A program made the position numbers and the translations under genes. A DNA stretch of 64,000 nt from Cognatilysobacter bugurensis (GTDB taxonomy: Bacteria; Pseudomonadota; Gammaproteobacteria; Xanthomonadales; Xanthomonadaceae), in NCBI RefSeq assembly GCF_014652095.1, contig NZ_BMYD01000004.1:248001-312000 (forward strand). The letters are read 5' to 3'. How positions within the stretch are numbered: position 1 is the first letter of the stretch; each line of letters begins with the position of its first letter. The notes under the pieces were generated by a model that worked only from the letters and a program-made list of their open reading frames with translations, had not been told where the DNA came from and searched no databases. Shown here piece after piece: positions 1 to 8,853 of this stretch.

Positions 1-179
1 CCTTGAGTCGACTTCATGCGTGGTAATTCCTGGTGATGCCAGCGGCCGTGGAGAGAACAAGTGGACATGCGGCAGCGGAGCCGCCGCGCCCGGCCGCAAG
101 GTGTAACCGTTGCGATACGGCCGAGTCAAACCGCCGTGCGATGGTGCAACGCAGCGTCTGCACCGTCCAAACCCAAACG

Positions 180-206
180 AAAACGGCCTGCATGGCAGGC
201 CGTTTC
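180..206 (-). terminator. Rho-independent terminator after the AbgT-like gene
   Basis: A perfect 11-bp inverted repeat (AAACGGCCTGC, 3-base loop, GCAGGCCGTTT) lies just past the stop codon of the minus-strand transporter gene. Read on the minus strand it is followed by a T-rich stretch, as expected for an intrinsic terminator. Edges are accurate to a base or two. Confidence 0.75.
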
Positions 207-221
207 GCTATCCGGGGCCGG

Positions 222-1808
222 TCAAAGACCGGTCGGGTATGTGTAGCTCGCGCCGATCCCCAGCGGGATGCCCAGGGCCCAGAACAGCAACAGGAACGCG
301 GTCCACAGCACCAGCAGCGCGATGGAGAACGGCAGCATAAGCGCCAGCAGCGTGCCGATGCCGGCGGATTTCACGTACTTCTGGCAGAACACCACGATCA
401 GCGGGAAGTACGGCATCAGCGGGGTGATGATGTTCGTGCTCGAATCGCCGACCCGGTACGCCGCTTGCGTCAGGTCGGGCGAGATGCCCAGCTGCATCAG
501 CATCGGCACCATGATCGCCCCGATCAGGGCCCACTTCGCCGACGCCGAGCCGACCACGAGGTTGACCAGGCCGGTCAGCAGCACGATGCCGACCAGCGTG
601 AGCGCGGTCGGAAAGCCCATCGCCTGCAGCCAGTTCGCGCCCTTGATCGCGAGCAGCGCGCCGAGGTTGCTCTGCGCGAATGCATAGATGAACTGCGCCG
701 CGAAGAACGCCATCACGATGTAGTAGCCCATCCCGCTCATGGCCTTCGCCATGCCGGCGATGACGTCGCGGTGGGTCTTCACCGTGCCGGCGAGATAGCC
801 GTACACGACGCCGGGGAGCAGGAAGAACAGGAAGATCAGCGCCACGATCGACTGCATCAGGGGCGCCTGCGCGACCACCAGCTGGCCGGCCGCATCAGCC
901 GGCGCATCGGCTGGTGCGCGCCAGGCCGAATCGGCCGGCAGCGCGGTGAGCACCAGCAGCACCGCGCCCGCGATCATGACCGCCACCGCGACCCACAGCG
1001 CACGTCGCTCGGCGGGTGCGAGCGGCTCCATCGCCGGCAGTTGGGACGTGTCGGCGTCGACCGCCGTGCCCTTCAGACGGGGCTCGATGACCCGGTCCGT
1101 CAGGAACCAGCCGACGAGAATCACCAGCACCGCCGACGCGGTGGTGAAGAAGTAATTGTTCAGCGGGCTGATCACGAGCGTCGGCTCGATGATGCGCCCG
1201 GCTTCCTGGGTGATCGCGGCGAGCAGCGGATCGAGGCTGGATGGCAGGAACATCGTGGCCGAGAACCCGCCCGACACGCCCGCGAACGCCGCCGCGATGC
1301 CTGCAAGCGGATGGCGGCCCGCGGCATAGAAGATCACCGCGCCGAGCGGGATCACGAGCACGTAGCCCGCGTCGACCGCGACGTGGCTGAGGATGCCCAC
1401 GCCGATCAGGACCGGGGTCAGCAGCATGCGCGACGTCACCGCGAGGATCGCGCGTAGGCCGGCATTGATGAAGCCGGTGTGCTCGGCGACGCCGAGGCCG
1501 AGCATCGCGACGAGCACCACGCCGAGCGGCGCGAACGTCACGAACGTGTTGACCATCGTCGCGAGGAAGCCGGTGAAGCTGGTGCCCGCGAGCAGGTTCT
1601 TGATCGCGATCGGCTCTCCGCTGCGCGGGTCGATCTCGCCGAACGTCATAGTCGACAGCAGCGCGGACACCGCCCACACCACGAGCATCAACATCAGGAA
1701 CAGCACCGCCGGGTCCGGCAGTCGATTGCCGACACGCTCGACGCCGTCCAGGAACCGGTTGATCGCGCCGCGCGGTGCCGGCGATGGGGACGGATTCGGC
1801 TGGCTCAC
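222..1808 (-). CDS. AbgT-family transporter
   Basis: Polytopic inner-membrane protein of about 528 residues, close to the usual 500-530 of the AbgT family. Known members take up p-aminobenzoyl-glutamate (E. coli AbgT) or export sulfonamides (Neisseria MtrF, Alcanivorax YdaH). A hydrophilic N-terminus is followed by a first helix containing PAVLFLMLMLVVW. Later stretches such as FFLLPGVVYGYLAGTV and VGDSSTNIITPLMPYFPLI are typical of the family. I chose the GTG at 1808 because GGGAG lies 7 bases upstream; an in-frame GTG at 1832 would add 8 residues. It starts 43 bp after kynA stops, so the two are probably co-transcribed. The substrate is not known from sequence. Confidence 0.9.
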   Translation of the reverse strand: MSQPNPSPSPAPRGAINRFLDGVERVGNRLPDPAVLFLMLMLVVWAVSALLSTMTFGEIDPRSGEPIAIKNLLAGTSFTGFLATMVNTFVTFAPLGVVLVAMLGLGVAEHTGFINAGLRAILAVTSRMLLTPVLIGVGILSHVAVDAGYVLVIPLGAVIFYAAGRHPLAGIAAAFAGVSGGFSATMFLPSSLDPLLAAITQEAGRIIEPTLVISPLNNYFFTTASAVLVILVGWFLTDRVIEPRLKGTAVDADTSQLPAMEPLAPAERRALWVAVAVMIAGAVLLVLTALPADSAWRAPADAPADAAGQLVVAQAPLMQSIVALIFLFFLLPGVVYGYLAGTVKTHRDVIAGMAKAMSGMGYYIVMAFFAAQFIYAFAQSNLGALLAIKGANWLQAMGFPTALTLVGIVLLTGLVNLVVGSASAKWALIGAIMVPMLMQLGISPDLTQAAYRVGDSSTNIITPLMPYFPLIVVFCQKYVKSAGIGTLLALMLPFSIALLVLWTAFLLLFWALGIPLGIGASYTYPTGL

Positions 1809-1851
1809 GCGACGGCTCCCGGATGCAATCACGCCATCCTAACAGTCGCCT

Positions 1852-2751
1852 TCACACGCCGGATGTGCCGCTTTCCACGGGCAATCCGTAGGCGCCGCCT
1901 GCGCCGACCGTCGTGCGCACCTCGAACAGCTCCGGGAAGAATGTCTGGTCCAGCGCCTGGCGCAGGAAGCCGACGCCGGTCGACCCGCCGGTGCCGCGCT
2001 TGAAGCCGATGACGCGCATCACCGTGCGCAGGTGACGGAACCGCCAGAGCTGGAACGCGGACTCGATATCGACCAGGTCCTCGCACAGGTGGTACGCGGC
2101 CCAGTGCGCCTTCGTGTCGTCGTAGATGCGCTCGAACACCGGCAGCAGCGCCTTGTCCGACACGTGCGGCTGCGTCCAGTCGCGCTCGACGTGCGCATCG
2201 GGCACCGCGTGGCCGTGCCGGGCGAGGTAGCGCAGCGCCTCGTCGTACAGGCTCGGCGACTCGAGCGCCTCACGCAGCTGCGCGTGCGCGTCGGCATCGT
2301 GCGCGAACACCTTGAGCATGTCGGCGTTCTTGTTGCCGAGCAGGAACTCGATCGTGCGGTACTGCAGCGACTGGAACCCCGACGACGGGCCGAGGATGTC
2401 GCGGAACTGCACGTACTCTGACGGCGTGAGCGTCTCGAGCACGGTCCACTGCTCGATGAGCTGGCGCAGCACCGCCTTGCAGCGGGAGAACACCTTCTGC
2501 GTGCCCGCAAGGTCGTCGGCGCGCAATTTCTCGATTGCGGCGCGAAGTTCGTGGAGGAGCAGCTTCATCCACAACTCGGCGACCTGGTGCTGGACGATGA
2601 ACAGCAACTCGTCGTGCTGGGCCGGCTGCTTGAGCGGGCGCTGCGAGCTGAGCAGGCGATCGAGCTGAAGGTAATCGGCGTAACTGAGCTTTTCGGCGAA
2701 GTCGGTGTGGATCTCCGCTTCGAGCTCGCGCTGGTTCGAATCGACGCTCAT
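1852..2751 (-). CDS. kynA: Tryptophan 2,3-dioxygenase
   Basis: Cytosolic heme enzyme that opens the indole ring of L-tryptophan to N-formylkynurenine, the first step of the kynurenine pathway. The 299 residues match the bacterial family length. The [10 protein letters not shown] segment puts a histidine at residue 55 and WRFRH puts one at 240. These are the substrate-site base and the proximal heme ligand of the structurally solved Xanthomonas campestris enzyme, at the same numbers. The C-terminal GTGGSTG loop that closes over the substrate is present. The ATG start leaves a shared upstream region with the divergent nuclease gene. It leads the two-gene unit with the AbgT-like transporter. kynB and kynU are not in the window. 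Confidence 0.97.
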   Translation of the reverse strand: MSVDSNQRELEAEIHTDFAEKLSYADYLQLDRLLSSQRPLKQPAQHDELLFIVQHQVAELWMKLLLHELRAAIEKLRADDLAGTQKVFSRCKAVLRQLIEQWTVLETLTPSEYVQFRDILGPSSGFQSLQYRTIEFLLGNKNADMLKVFAHDADAHAQLREALESPSLYDEALRYLARHGHAVPDAHVERDWTQPHVSDKALLPVFERIYDDTKAHWAAYHLCEDLVDIESAFQLWRFRHLRTVMRVIGFKRGTGGSTGVGFLRQALDQTFFPELFEVRTTVGAGGAYGLPVESGTSGV

Positions 2752-2890
2752 TTCGGGGTGCCGGTAACCGGGACGGAAGGGTAGCGCATCCGCCGCACGC
2801 GACGGCCGTCACATTCCGGCAATGGATGGGTTCAAATATCCCCCGTCGCGCGCCCGGATGCCGGGCCGGCACACTCGAGGGGAGCAGGCA

Positions 2891-5800
2891 ATGAACGGGC
2901 AAACGGGACGCGTTTCGGTATTGGCGCTGGCGGTGGGGCTCGCGCTGGCGGCGCCGGCGCAGGCGGACGTGGTGATCAGCCAGGTCTACGGCGGCGGCGG
3001 CAATTCGGGCGCGACGCTGCGCAACGACTTCATCGAGCTGCACAACAACGGCACCGAAGCGGTGAGCCTCGAGGGCTGGTCGGTGCAGTACGCCTCGGCC
3101 GGCGGCTCGTCCTGGCAGCGCACGAACCTGTCCGGTTCGATCGCCGCCGGCGGCTACTACCTCGTGCAACAGGCGGCGGGCAGCGGCGGCACGCAGAGCC
3201 TGCCGACACCTGATGCCAACGGCGCGATCGCGATGGCGGGCGCATCCGGCAAGGTCGCGCTGGTGAAGAGCCAGACCGCGTTGAGCGGCGACTGCAGTGC
3301 GATCCGCGCCGGATCGGCCGACCTGGTCGGCTACGGCAGCGCGAACTGCTTTGAAGGCACGGGCTCTGCCGCTGCGCTCGGCAGCATCAGCGCCGCGCTG
3401 CGCCTGGACGGTGGCTGCGAGGACAGCGGCGACAACGCGGCGGACTTCGCGGCCGATGGCCCGACGCCGCGCAACAGCGCCAGCGCGTCCAAGGTCTGCC
3501 CGGGCGGCGCACGCACGCTCAACGTCGCCAACGCCTCGATCGAGGAAGGCGCCGACGGCACCCGCGAGCTCGTGTTTACGGTCGAACTCACGCAGCCGGC
3601 CGGTGCATCCGGCGTGCGCTTCGACTGGGCCACGCGCGACGGCAGCGCAACCGGTGGCGACGACTACCTCGCTGCGTCGGGTTCGGTGACGATCCCGGCC
3701 GGCGAGACGCAGGCGCGCATCGTCGTGGCGGTTCTCGGCGACGCGCGCGAGGAGCAGGACGAGACGTTCGAACTCGTGATTTCGAACATCCAGCGCGCTG
3801 CCGCGGGCGATGCGGTCGCGACCGGCACGATCGTCAATGACGATTTCGCGATCACCCCGATCTCCGCGATCCAGGGCGACGGCGCGGCCTCGCCGCTGGC
3901 CGGCCAGGTCGTCGCCGCACGCGGCGTGGTGACAGGCCGCAAGTTCAACGGCTTCTTCGTGCAGAGCCTGCCGGCCGACGCCGACGCAAGCGATGCCACG
4001 AGCGAGGGTCTGTTCGTGTTCATGCGCAACGCGCCGGCCGACGTGCAGGCCGGCGCCGTCGTGACCGTGCGCGGCACGGTCACCGAGTTCGTGCCGCGCC
4101 AGGACCCGGGCCAGGCGCCGCTCACGCAGCTCGCGGGCGAGGTGAGCGTCTTCACGCACGGCACGGCGTCGCTGCCTGCGCCGATCGAGCTCGACGCCAC
4201 GTTCCCGAGTCCCACCGGCGCCGTCGACCAGCTCGAACGCGCGGAGGCCATGCGCGTGCGCGTTGCCCGCATGACCGTCACCGCGCCGACGGGCGGCAAC
4301 ACGTTCGAGCGCGACGCGATCGGCCGCAGCAACGGTGTCTTCCACGGCGTCGTGGCCGGCGTGCCGCGCCCGTTCCGCGAGCCCGGCATCCAGGCGCCCG
4401 ACGCGCCGCCCGCCGGCTCGATCCCGCCGATCCCGCGCTGGGACTTCAACCCCGAGCTGCTCTCGGTCGACAGCGACGCCCTCGGTGCGCCGGTGCTCGA
4501 CGTCGCCGCGGGCACCGAGCTCGCGGAGCTCACGGGCGTGCTCGACTACGGCTTCCGCCGCTACACGCTGCTGCCCGACACCGCACCCGCGGCGGGCCCG
4601 GCACCCGCGCCGCACGGCGTGGAGGCGTCGCACGCCGACGGGTTCACCGTGGCGGCCTACAACGTCGAGCGCTTCTTCGACGAGAACAACGACCCTGACC
4701 TGGGCGAGCCCGTGCTCACGGCCGCCGCATTCGAGCGCCGCCTCCAGAAAGCCTCGCTCGGCATCCGCGACTCACTGCGCACGCCCGACATCCTGGGCCT
4801 GATCGAAGTCGAGAACCTCGAGGTGCTGCAGCGCCTCGCCGACCGCGTGAACGCCGATGCGGTCGCCGCCGGCGAGCCCGACCCGCGCTACACCGCGCAC
4901 CTGCTCGACGGCAACGACTTCGGCGGCATCGACCTGGGCTTCCTCGTCAAATCTGCCAACGTCGCGGCCGGTGCGCCGCGCGTCGCCGTGCGCTCGGTCG
5001 AGCAAATCGGCAAGGACACGCTGTGGACCACACCCGAAGGGGAGGCGCAGCAGCTCAACGACCGTCCGCCGCTCGTGCTCGAGGCCAACGTGCAGTACGC
5101 GGACGGCCGCGTGTTCCCCGTGACCGTGGTGCTCGTGCACCAGCGCTCGCTTAACGGCGCCGACGAAAGCGGCCCCGGCGGCGACCGCGTGCGCAGCAAG
5201 CGCCAGCGCCAGGCCGAGTTCCTTGCGGCCTACCTCAACGGCCGGCAAACGCGCGACCCCGACGCGCGCCTGGTTGTGCTCGGCGATTTCAACGCCTTCG
5301 AGTTCAACGACGGCCTCGTCGATGCGATGGGCGTGATCACTGGCGCACCGAGCCTCGATGAGCAGACCGCGGTGCTCGGCGACGGCGTCGATCTCGTGAA
5401 CCCGGACCTCGTGAACCTCGGCGGCCTCGAGCCCGCGCACGAGCGGTATTCGTTCGTGTTCGGCGGCAACGCGCAGACGCTCGATCACGTGCTCGTCAAC
5501 GAGGCGCTCATCGTCGCCACGCGGGAGATCACGCTCGATCACGCGCGCATCAACGCCGACTTCCCGGAGATCAACCGCAACGACGCGACTTCACCCTCGC
5601 GCCTGGCCGACCACGACCCCGTCGTCGCGACGTTCTACCCGCGCCGCCGCGCCGACCTCGTGCTCACCGCGGTCTCTGCCGGCGATGCGCGCATCGGCCA
5701 GACGTTCGCGTTCGACGTCGTGCTGCGCAACGAAGGCCCGGAGCAGGCCGATCGTCCGGGCGTGGGCTTCGAGCTCGACGCCGAGGTCGACGGCCTGCAG

Positions 5801-6439
5801 GTCACCACGCCGTCGGGCTGGAACTGCGATGCGCCACAGGTCGGCAATGGCCGCACCGCGGTGACCTGCGTCGCCGACGCGCTCGCGTTTGACGGCGAGG
5901 CGGGCTTCCGCCTGCAGGCCACCGCGACCGCCCCGCTCGTGGGCCGCACGCTGTCGCTCACCGCGGCGGCCGAGGCGGAGTCGATTGACCCCCAGCCGGA
6001 CAACAACGGCGCACGCGCGTCGCTGGGCATCACCGCGCTCGCCGACCTGCGGGTCGCACTCGCCGGCCCGGCCAAGCACCTGCGCGCCGGCACGCGCGGC
6101 GTGTACCGCGTCGCGGTCGGCAATGCGGGGCCGGATGCGGGCATCGCGCCGGTGCTCACGCTCACCGGCGACGTGCCCGCGCGCAACCTGCACTTCGTCG
6201 ATGCGGCGGGCTGGTCGTGCCCGATCGTCGACGAAGCCGCCGGCTTCCGCGTGACGTGCACGCGCACGCAGCTGGAGGTTGGCGCCGCGTCGTCGATCGA
6301 CTTCTCGATCGTGGCGCCGCCGCGCAACGGTCGCGACGAGATCGTCGTACGGGCGCGCATTGCCTCGTCGGGCACGGACTCCCAGGCGTCGAACGACACG
6401 GCGGTGCACGCGGTGCGGGTGAACGGTTCGCCGAAGTAA
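2891..6439 (+). CDS. ExeM/NucH-family extracellular endonuclease with lamin-tail and Calx-beta domains
   Basis: Secreted multidomain nuclease of 1182 residues. A signal peptide ends near residue 25 (APAQA/D). A lamin-tail-like domain follows (VVISQVYGGGG..., about 26-140), then a Calx-beta repeat (about 210-325, ending TIVNDD) and an OB-like region. An endonuclease/exonuclease/phosphatase domain occupies about 580-905, with AAYNVERFF, LIEVEN, VLGDFNAFEFND, LDHVLVN and LADHDPV carrying the metal-binding and catalytic residues. Two DUF11/CARDB-like beta domains end the protein. The ATG at 2891 is preceded by AGGGGAG. Family members degrade extracellular DNA for nutrients, biofilm remodelling or prey digestion; which applies here is unknown. 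A strong terminator follows. Confidence 0.9.
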   Translation: MNGQTGRVSVLALAVGLALAAPAQADVVISQVYGGGGNSGATLRNDFIELHNNGTEAVSLEGWSVQYASAGGSSWQRTNLSGSIAAGGYYLVQQAAGSGGTQSLPTPDANGAIAMAGASGKVALVKSQTALSGDCSAIRAGSADLVGYGSANCFEGTGSAAALGSISAALRLDGGCEDSGDNAADFAADGPTPRNSASASKVCPGGARTLNVANASIEEGADGTRELVFTVELTQPAGASGVRFDWATRDGSATGGDDYLAASGSVTIPAGETQARIVVAVLGDAREEQDETFELVISNIQRAAAGDAVATGTIVNDDFAITPISAIQGDGAASPLAGQVVAARGVVTGRKFNGFFVQSLPADADASDATSEGLFVFMRNAPADVQAGAVVTVRGTVTEFVPRQDPGQAPLTQLAGEVSVFTHGTASLPAPIELDATFPSPTGAVDQLERAEAMRVRVARMTVTAPTGGNTFERDAIGRSNGVFHGVVAGVPRPFREPGIQAPDAPPAGSIPPIPRWDFNPELLSVDSDALGAPVLDVAAGTELAELTGVLDYGFRRYTLLPDTAPAAGPAPAPHGVEASHADGFTVAAYNVERFFDENNDPDLGEPVLTAAAFERRLQKASLGIRDSLRTPDILGLIEVENLEVLQRLADRVNADAVAAGEPDPRYTAHLLDGNDFGGIDLGFLVKSANVAAGAPRVAVRSVEQIGKDTLWTTPEGEAQQLNDRPPLVLEANVQYADGRVFPVTVVLVHQRSLNGADESGPGGDRVRSKRQRQAEFLAAYLNGRQTRDPDARLVVLGDFNAFEFNDGLVDAMGVITGAPSLDEQTAVLGDGVDLVNPDLVNLGGLEPAHERYSFVFGGNAQTLDHVLVNEALIVATREITLDHARINADFPEINRNDATSPSRLADHDPVVATFYPRRRADLVLTAVSAGDARIGQTFAFDVVLRNEGPEQADRPGVGFELDAEVDGLQVTTPSGWNCDAPQVGNGRTAVTCVADALAFDGEAGFRLQATATAPLVGRTLSLTAAAEAESIDPQPDNNGARASLGITALADLRVALAGPAKHLRAGTRGVYRVAVGNAGPDAGIAPVLTLTGDVPARNLHFVDAAGWSCPIVDEAAGFRVTCTRTQLEVGAASSIDFSIVAPPRNGRDEIVVRARIASSGTDSQASNDTAVHAVRVNGSPK

Positions 6440-6565
6440 CGCGCATGGCGGACGCGGCCCGCCGCGTCCGTCACCCGCTTGATCGATCAATCGCTTGCAG
6501 CGCCAATGCGCACGAAATGCAAGGTGCGATGCGACGAAACGGGACACGCAACGAGGCACGCAACG

Positions 6566-6598
6566 AAAAAAAGGCGCGGCTCCGGCCGCGCCTTTTTT
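6566..6598 (+). terminator. Strong rho-independent terminator after the nuclease gene
   Basis: A-rich flank, GGCGCGG / CCGCGCC stem with a short loop (total arms AAAAAGGCGCGG and CCGCGCCTTTTTT), then a six-T run. It isolates the nuclease gene from the dehydrogenase operon starting at 6688. Confidence 0.9.
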
Positions 6599-6687
6599 GA
6601 TGCCCGACGTGCCGCAATGCGCAACAGGCTTTAACGCGCTCGTGGTTATGATCGGCCCCTTTTCCGACATCCGAGGAAACAATCGCG

Positions 6688-7758
6688 ATGGCGCTCGCCG
6701 CGAGTTTCGAGATCGAATACCTGCAATACCTCGCGCCCGACGGCACGGCCGTCGCGGAGCTGCCCGAGGCGTTCCGTGACCCGGCGGCGCTGCTGCCGCT
6801 GTTCAAGCAGATGCTGTTCGTGCGCGTGTTCGACGGCAAGGCCATTGCGCTGCAGCGCACCGGCAAGCTCGGCACGTACGCGGCAAGCTTGGGCCATGAA
6901 GCCACGCACGTCGGCATCGGCGCCTCGATGGGCCCGGACGACGTGTTCGCCCCGAGCTACCGCGAGTACGGCGCGCAGTTCATGCGCGGCGTGCAGCCGC
7001 GCGAAGTGCTCATGTACTGGGGCGGCGACGAACGCGGCAATGACTTCTCCGGCATGAAGCAGGACTACCCCTGGTGCGTGCCGATCTCGACCCAGTGCTT
7101 GATGGCGGCCGGCGCGGCGCTGTCGATGAAGCTGCGCAAGCAGCCGGGCATGGCCGTGGCCTGCTGCGGCGACGGCGGCTCGTCGAAGACCGATTTCTAC
7201 GCCGCACTCAACTCCGCCGGCGCGTACACGCTGCCGCTGGTGCTGTGCGTGATCAACAACGGCTGGGCGATCTCCGTTCCCCGTAAGGCGCAGACCGGCG
7301 CCGAGACGCTCGCCCAGAAGGGACTGGCCGGTGGCCTGCACTGCCTCCAGGTGGACGGCAACGACCTGATCGCCGTGCTCGAAGCGATGCGCCGCGCGAG
7401 CGAGCGTGCACGCAACGGCGAGGGCGGCAGCGTCATCGAGTTCATGACCTACCGCCTGCACGATCACACCACCGCCGACGACGCGCGTCGCTACCGCGAC
7501 GAGGCCGAGGTCAAGGACGCCTGGACGCGCGACCCGATCCCGCGCCTGCGCACCTACCTCACCGCGCAGGGCGTGTGGAACGAGGACATGGAAAAGGCCT
7601 GGGCCGACGAATGCGCGGCGAAGGTCGACGTCGAGATCAACGCCTACCTCGAGACGCCGGTGCAGCCGGTCGAGGCGATGTTCGACTACCTCTACGCCGA
7701 CATGCCGGCCGACCTGCAGCACCAGCGCGCACAGGCGCTCGCACGGGAGGGCCGCTGA
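6688..7758 (+). CDS. 2-oxoacid (pyruvate or branched-chain) dehydrogenase E1 component, alpha subunit
   Basis: Thiamine-diphosphate subunit (356 aa) of a 2-oxoacid dehydrogenase complex of the heterotetrameric E1 type. The ThDP/Mg motif is visible as CGDGGSSKTDFY followed by CVINNGWAIS, and the phosphorylation-loop-like segment HDHTTADDARRYRD follows. The start has GAGG upstream. The gene opens an operon with E1-beta and E2. Homologues in Xanthomonadaceae are called either pyruvate dehydrogenase (pdhA) or branched-chain 2-oxoacid dehydrogenase (bkdA). Sequence alone does not settle the substrate, so I leave the symbol blank. The stop overlaps the E1-beta start as TGATG. Confidence 0.93.
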   Translation: MALAASFEIEYLQYLAPDGTAVAELPEAFRDPAALLPLFKQMLFVRVFDGKAIALQRTGKLGTYAASLGHEATHVGIGASMGPDDVFAPSYREYGAQFMRGVQPREVLMYWGGDERGNDFSGMKQDYPWCVPISTQCLMAAGAALSMKLRKQPGMAVACCGDGGSSKTDFYAALNSAGAYTLPLVLCVINNGWAISVPRKAQTGAETLAQKGLAGGLHCLQVDGNDLIAVLEAMRRASERARNGEGGSVIEFMTYRLHDHTTADDARRYRDEAEVKDAWTRDPIPRLRTYLTAQGVWNEDMEKAWADECAAKVDVEINAYLETPVQPVEAMFDYLYADMPADLQHQRAQALAREGR

Positions 7759-8789
7759 TGAACGCCGCTGCTGATTCGAAGGCCACCACGATGCAAGACG
7801 CCAAGGCTCCGGCCGCCATCACCCTGATCGAAGCGATCACCCAGGCGCTCGCGTACGAGATGCGCAACGACCCGAGCGTGCTCGTGCTCGGCGAGGACGT
7901 GGGCGTCAACGGCGGCGTGTTCCGCGCCACCGCGGGCCTGTCGGCGCAGTTCGGCCCCGAGCGCGTGCTCGACACGCCGCTCGACGAGACGACGATCGCC
8001 GGCCTCACCGTCGGCCTCGCCTCGCAGGGCATGAAGCCCGTCGCCGAAGCGCAGTTCGACGGCTTCATGTACCCGATGGTCGACTTCATCGTCAGCCATG
8101 CGGCGCGCATGCGCTACCGCACGCGCGGCCGTCTGACCTGCCCGATGGTGCTGCGCGTGCCGTGGGGCGGTGGCATCCGCGCGCCCGAGCACCACAGCGA
8201 GGCGAACGAGGCGATTTTCACGAACGTCCCGGGCCTGCGCGTGGTCATGCCCTCCTCGCCGCAGCGCGCGTACGGCATGCTGCTCGCCGCGATCCGCGAG
8301 CCGGATCCGGTGATCTTCTTCGAGCCCAAGCGCATCTACCGCCAGTACAAGGAAGTGGTTGCCGACGACGGCGAGGCACTGCCGCTGGACGTGTGCTACA
8401 CGCTGCGCGATGGCACCGATGTCACGCTCGTGACGTGGGGCGCGCAGGTCAAGGAAACGCTGGAAGCCGCCGAGAAGCTCGAGAAGGAAGGCATCAGCGC
8501 CGAGGTCATCGACGTGGCAACGCTGCGCCCGCTCGATTTCGCGACGATCGCCGAATCGGTCAGCCGCACCGGTCGCTGCGTCATCGTGCACGAGGCCCCG
8601 AAGACCGCGGGCTTCGGCGCGGAAATCGCCGCACGCCTCGCCGAGGAGTCGATGTACGACCTCGTTGCGCCGGTCGAGCGCGTGACCGGCTACGACACGC
8701 ACATCCCGCTGTTCCGCCTCGAGATGAAGTACCTGCCGAGCGTCGACCGCGTCGTCGCCGCCGCCAAGCGCGCGATGGCCGCGAGCTGA
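7758..8789 (+). CDS. 2-oxoacid dehydrogenase E1 component, beta subunit
   Basis: Transketolase-like beta subunit of 343 aa that pairs with the preceding alpha subunit. The N-terminal part carries LGEDVGVNGGVF and RVLDTPLDE, the cofactor-site signature of E1-beta. The PMVLRVPWGGG, PEHHSEANEA and VIDVATLRPLD segments are characteristic of BCKDH/PDH beta chains. The ATG at 7758 overlaps the E1-alpha stop and has GGGAGG 7 bases upstream, which points to translational coupling and 1:1 synthesis. Confidence 0.94.
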   Translation: MNAAADSKATTMQDAKAPAAITLIEAITQALAYEMRNDPSVLVLGEDVGVNGGVFRATAGLSAQFGPERVLDTPLDETTIAGLTVGLASQGMKPVAEAQFDGFMYPMVDFIVSHAARMRYRTRGRLTCPMVLRVPWGGGIRAPEHHSEANEAIFTNVPGLRVVMPSSPQRAYGMLLAAIREPDPVIFFEPKRIYRQYKEVVADDGEALPLDVCYTLRDGTDVTLVTWGAQVKETLEAAEKLEKEGISAEVIDVATLRPLDFATIAESVSRTGRCVIVHEAPKTAGFGAEIAARLAEESMYDLVAPVERVTGYDTHIPLFRLEMKYLPSVDRVVAAAKRAMAAS

Positions 8790-8790
8790 C

Positions 8791-8853
8791 GTGCGCGTCG
8801 CGCATGGCATCGAACTCGACCCGATCGAAGAACTGAACGAGATCCACGAATGA
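8791..8853 (+). CDS. Possible 20-residue coupling peptide between E1-beta and E2
   Basis: A GTG one base after the E1-beta stop opens a 20-codon frame (MRVAHGIELDPIEELNEIHE) whose TGA overlaps the E2 start codon as ATGA. It has no domain I recognise. The exact bridging of the two genes suggests a short translated spacer that carries ribosomes to E2. It could equally be a chance open frame in GC-rich DNA, so confidence is low. Confidence 0.3.
   Translation: MRVAHGIELDPIEELNEIHE

Noticed and set aside
33-1457. Long plus-strand open frame opposite the AbgT gene (474 codons)
   Set aside because: It lies entirely antisense to a transporter with clear family similarity; its product is Arg/Gln/His-rich low-complexity sequence typical of mirror frames in GC-rich DNA.
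2270-4633. 787-codon minus-strand frame across kynA and the nuclease gene
   Set aside because: Opposite-strand shadow of the nuclease gene; no ribosome binding site, no domain, composition typical of a mirror frame.
5591-7722. Minus-strand frames opposite the nuclease end and E1-alpha
   Set aside because: Antisense to well-supported genes and composed of basic low-complexity sequence.
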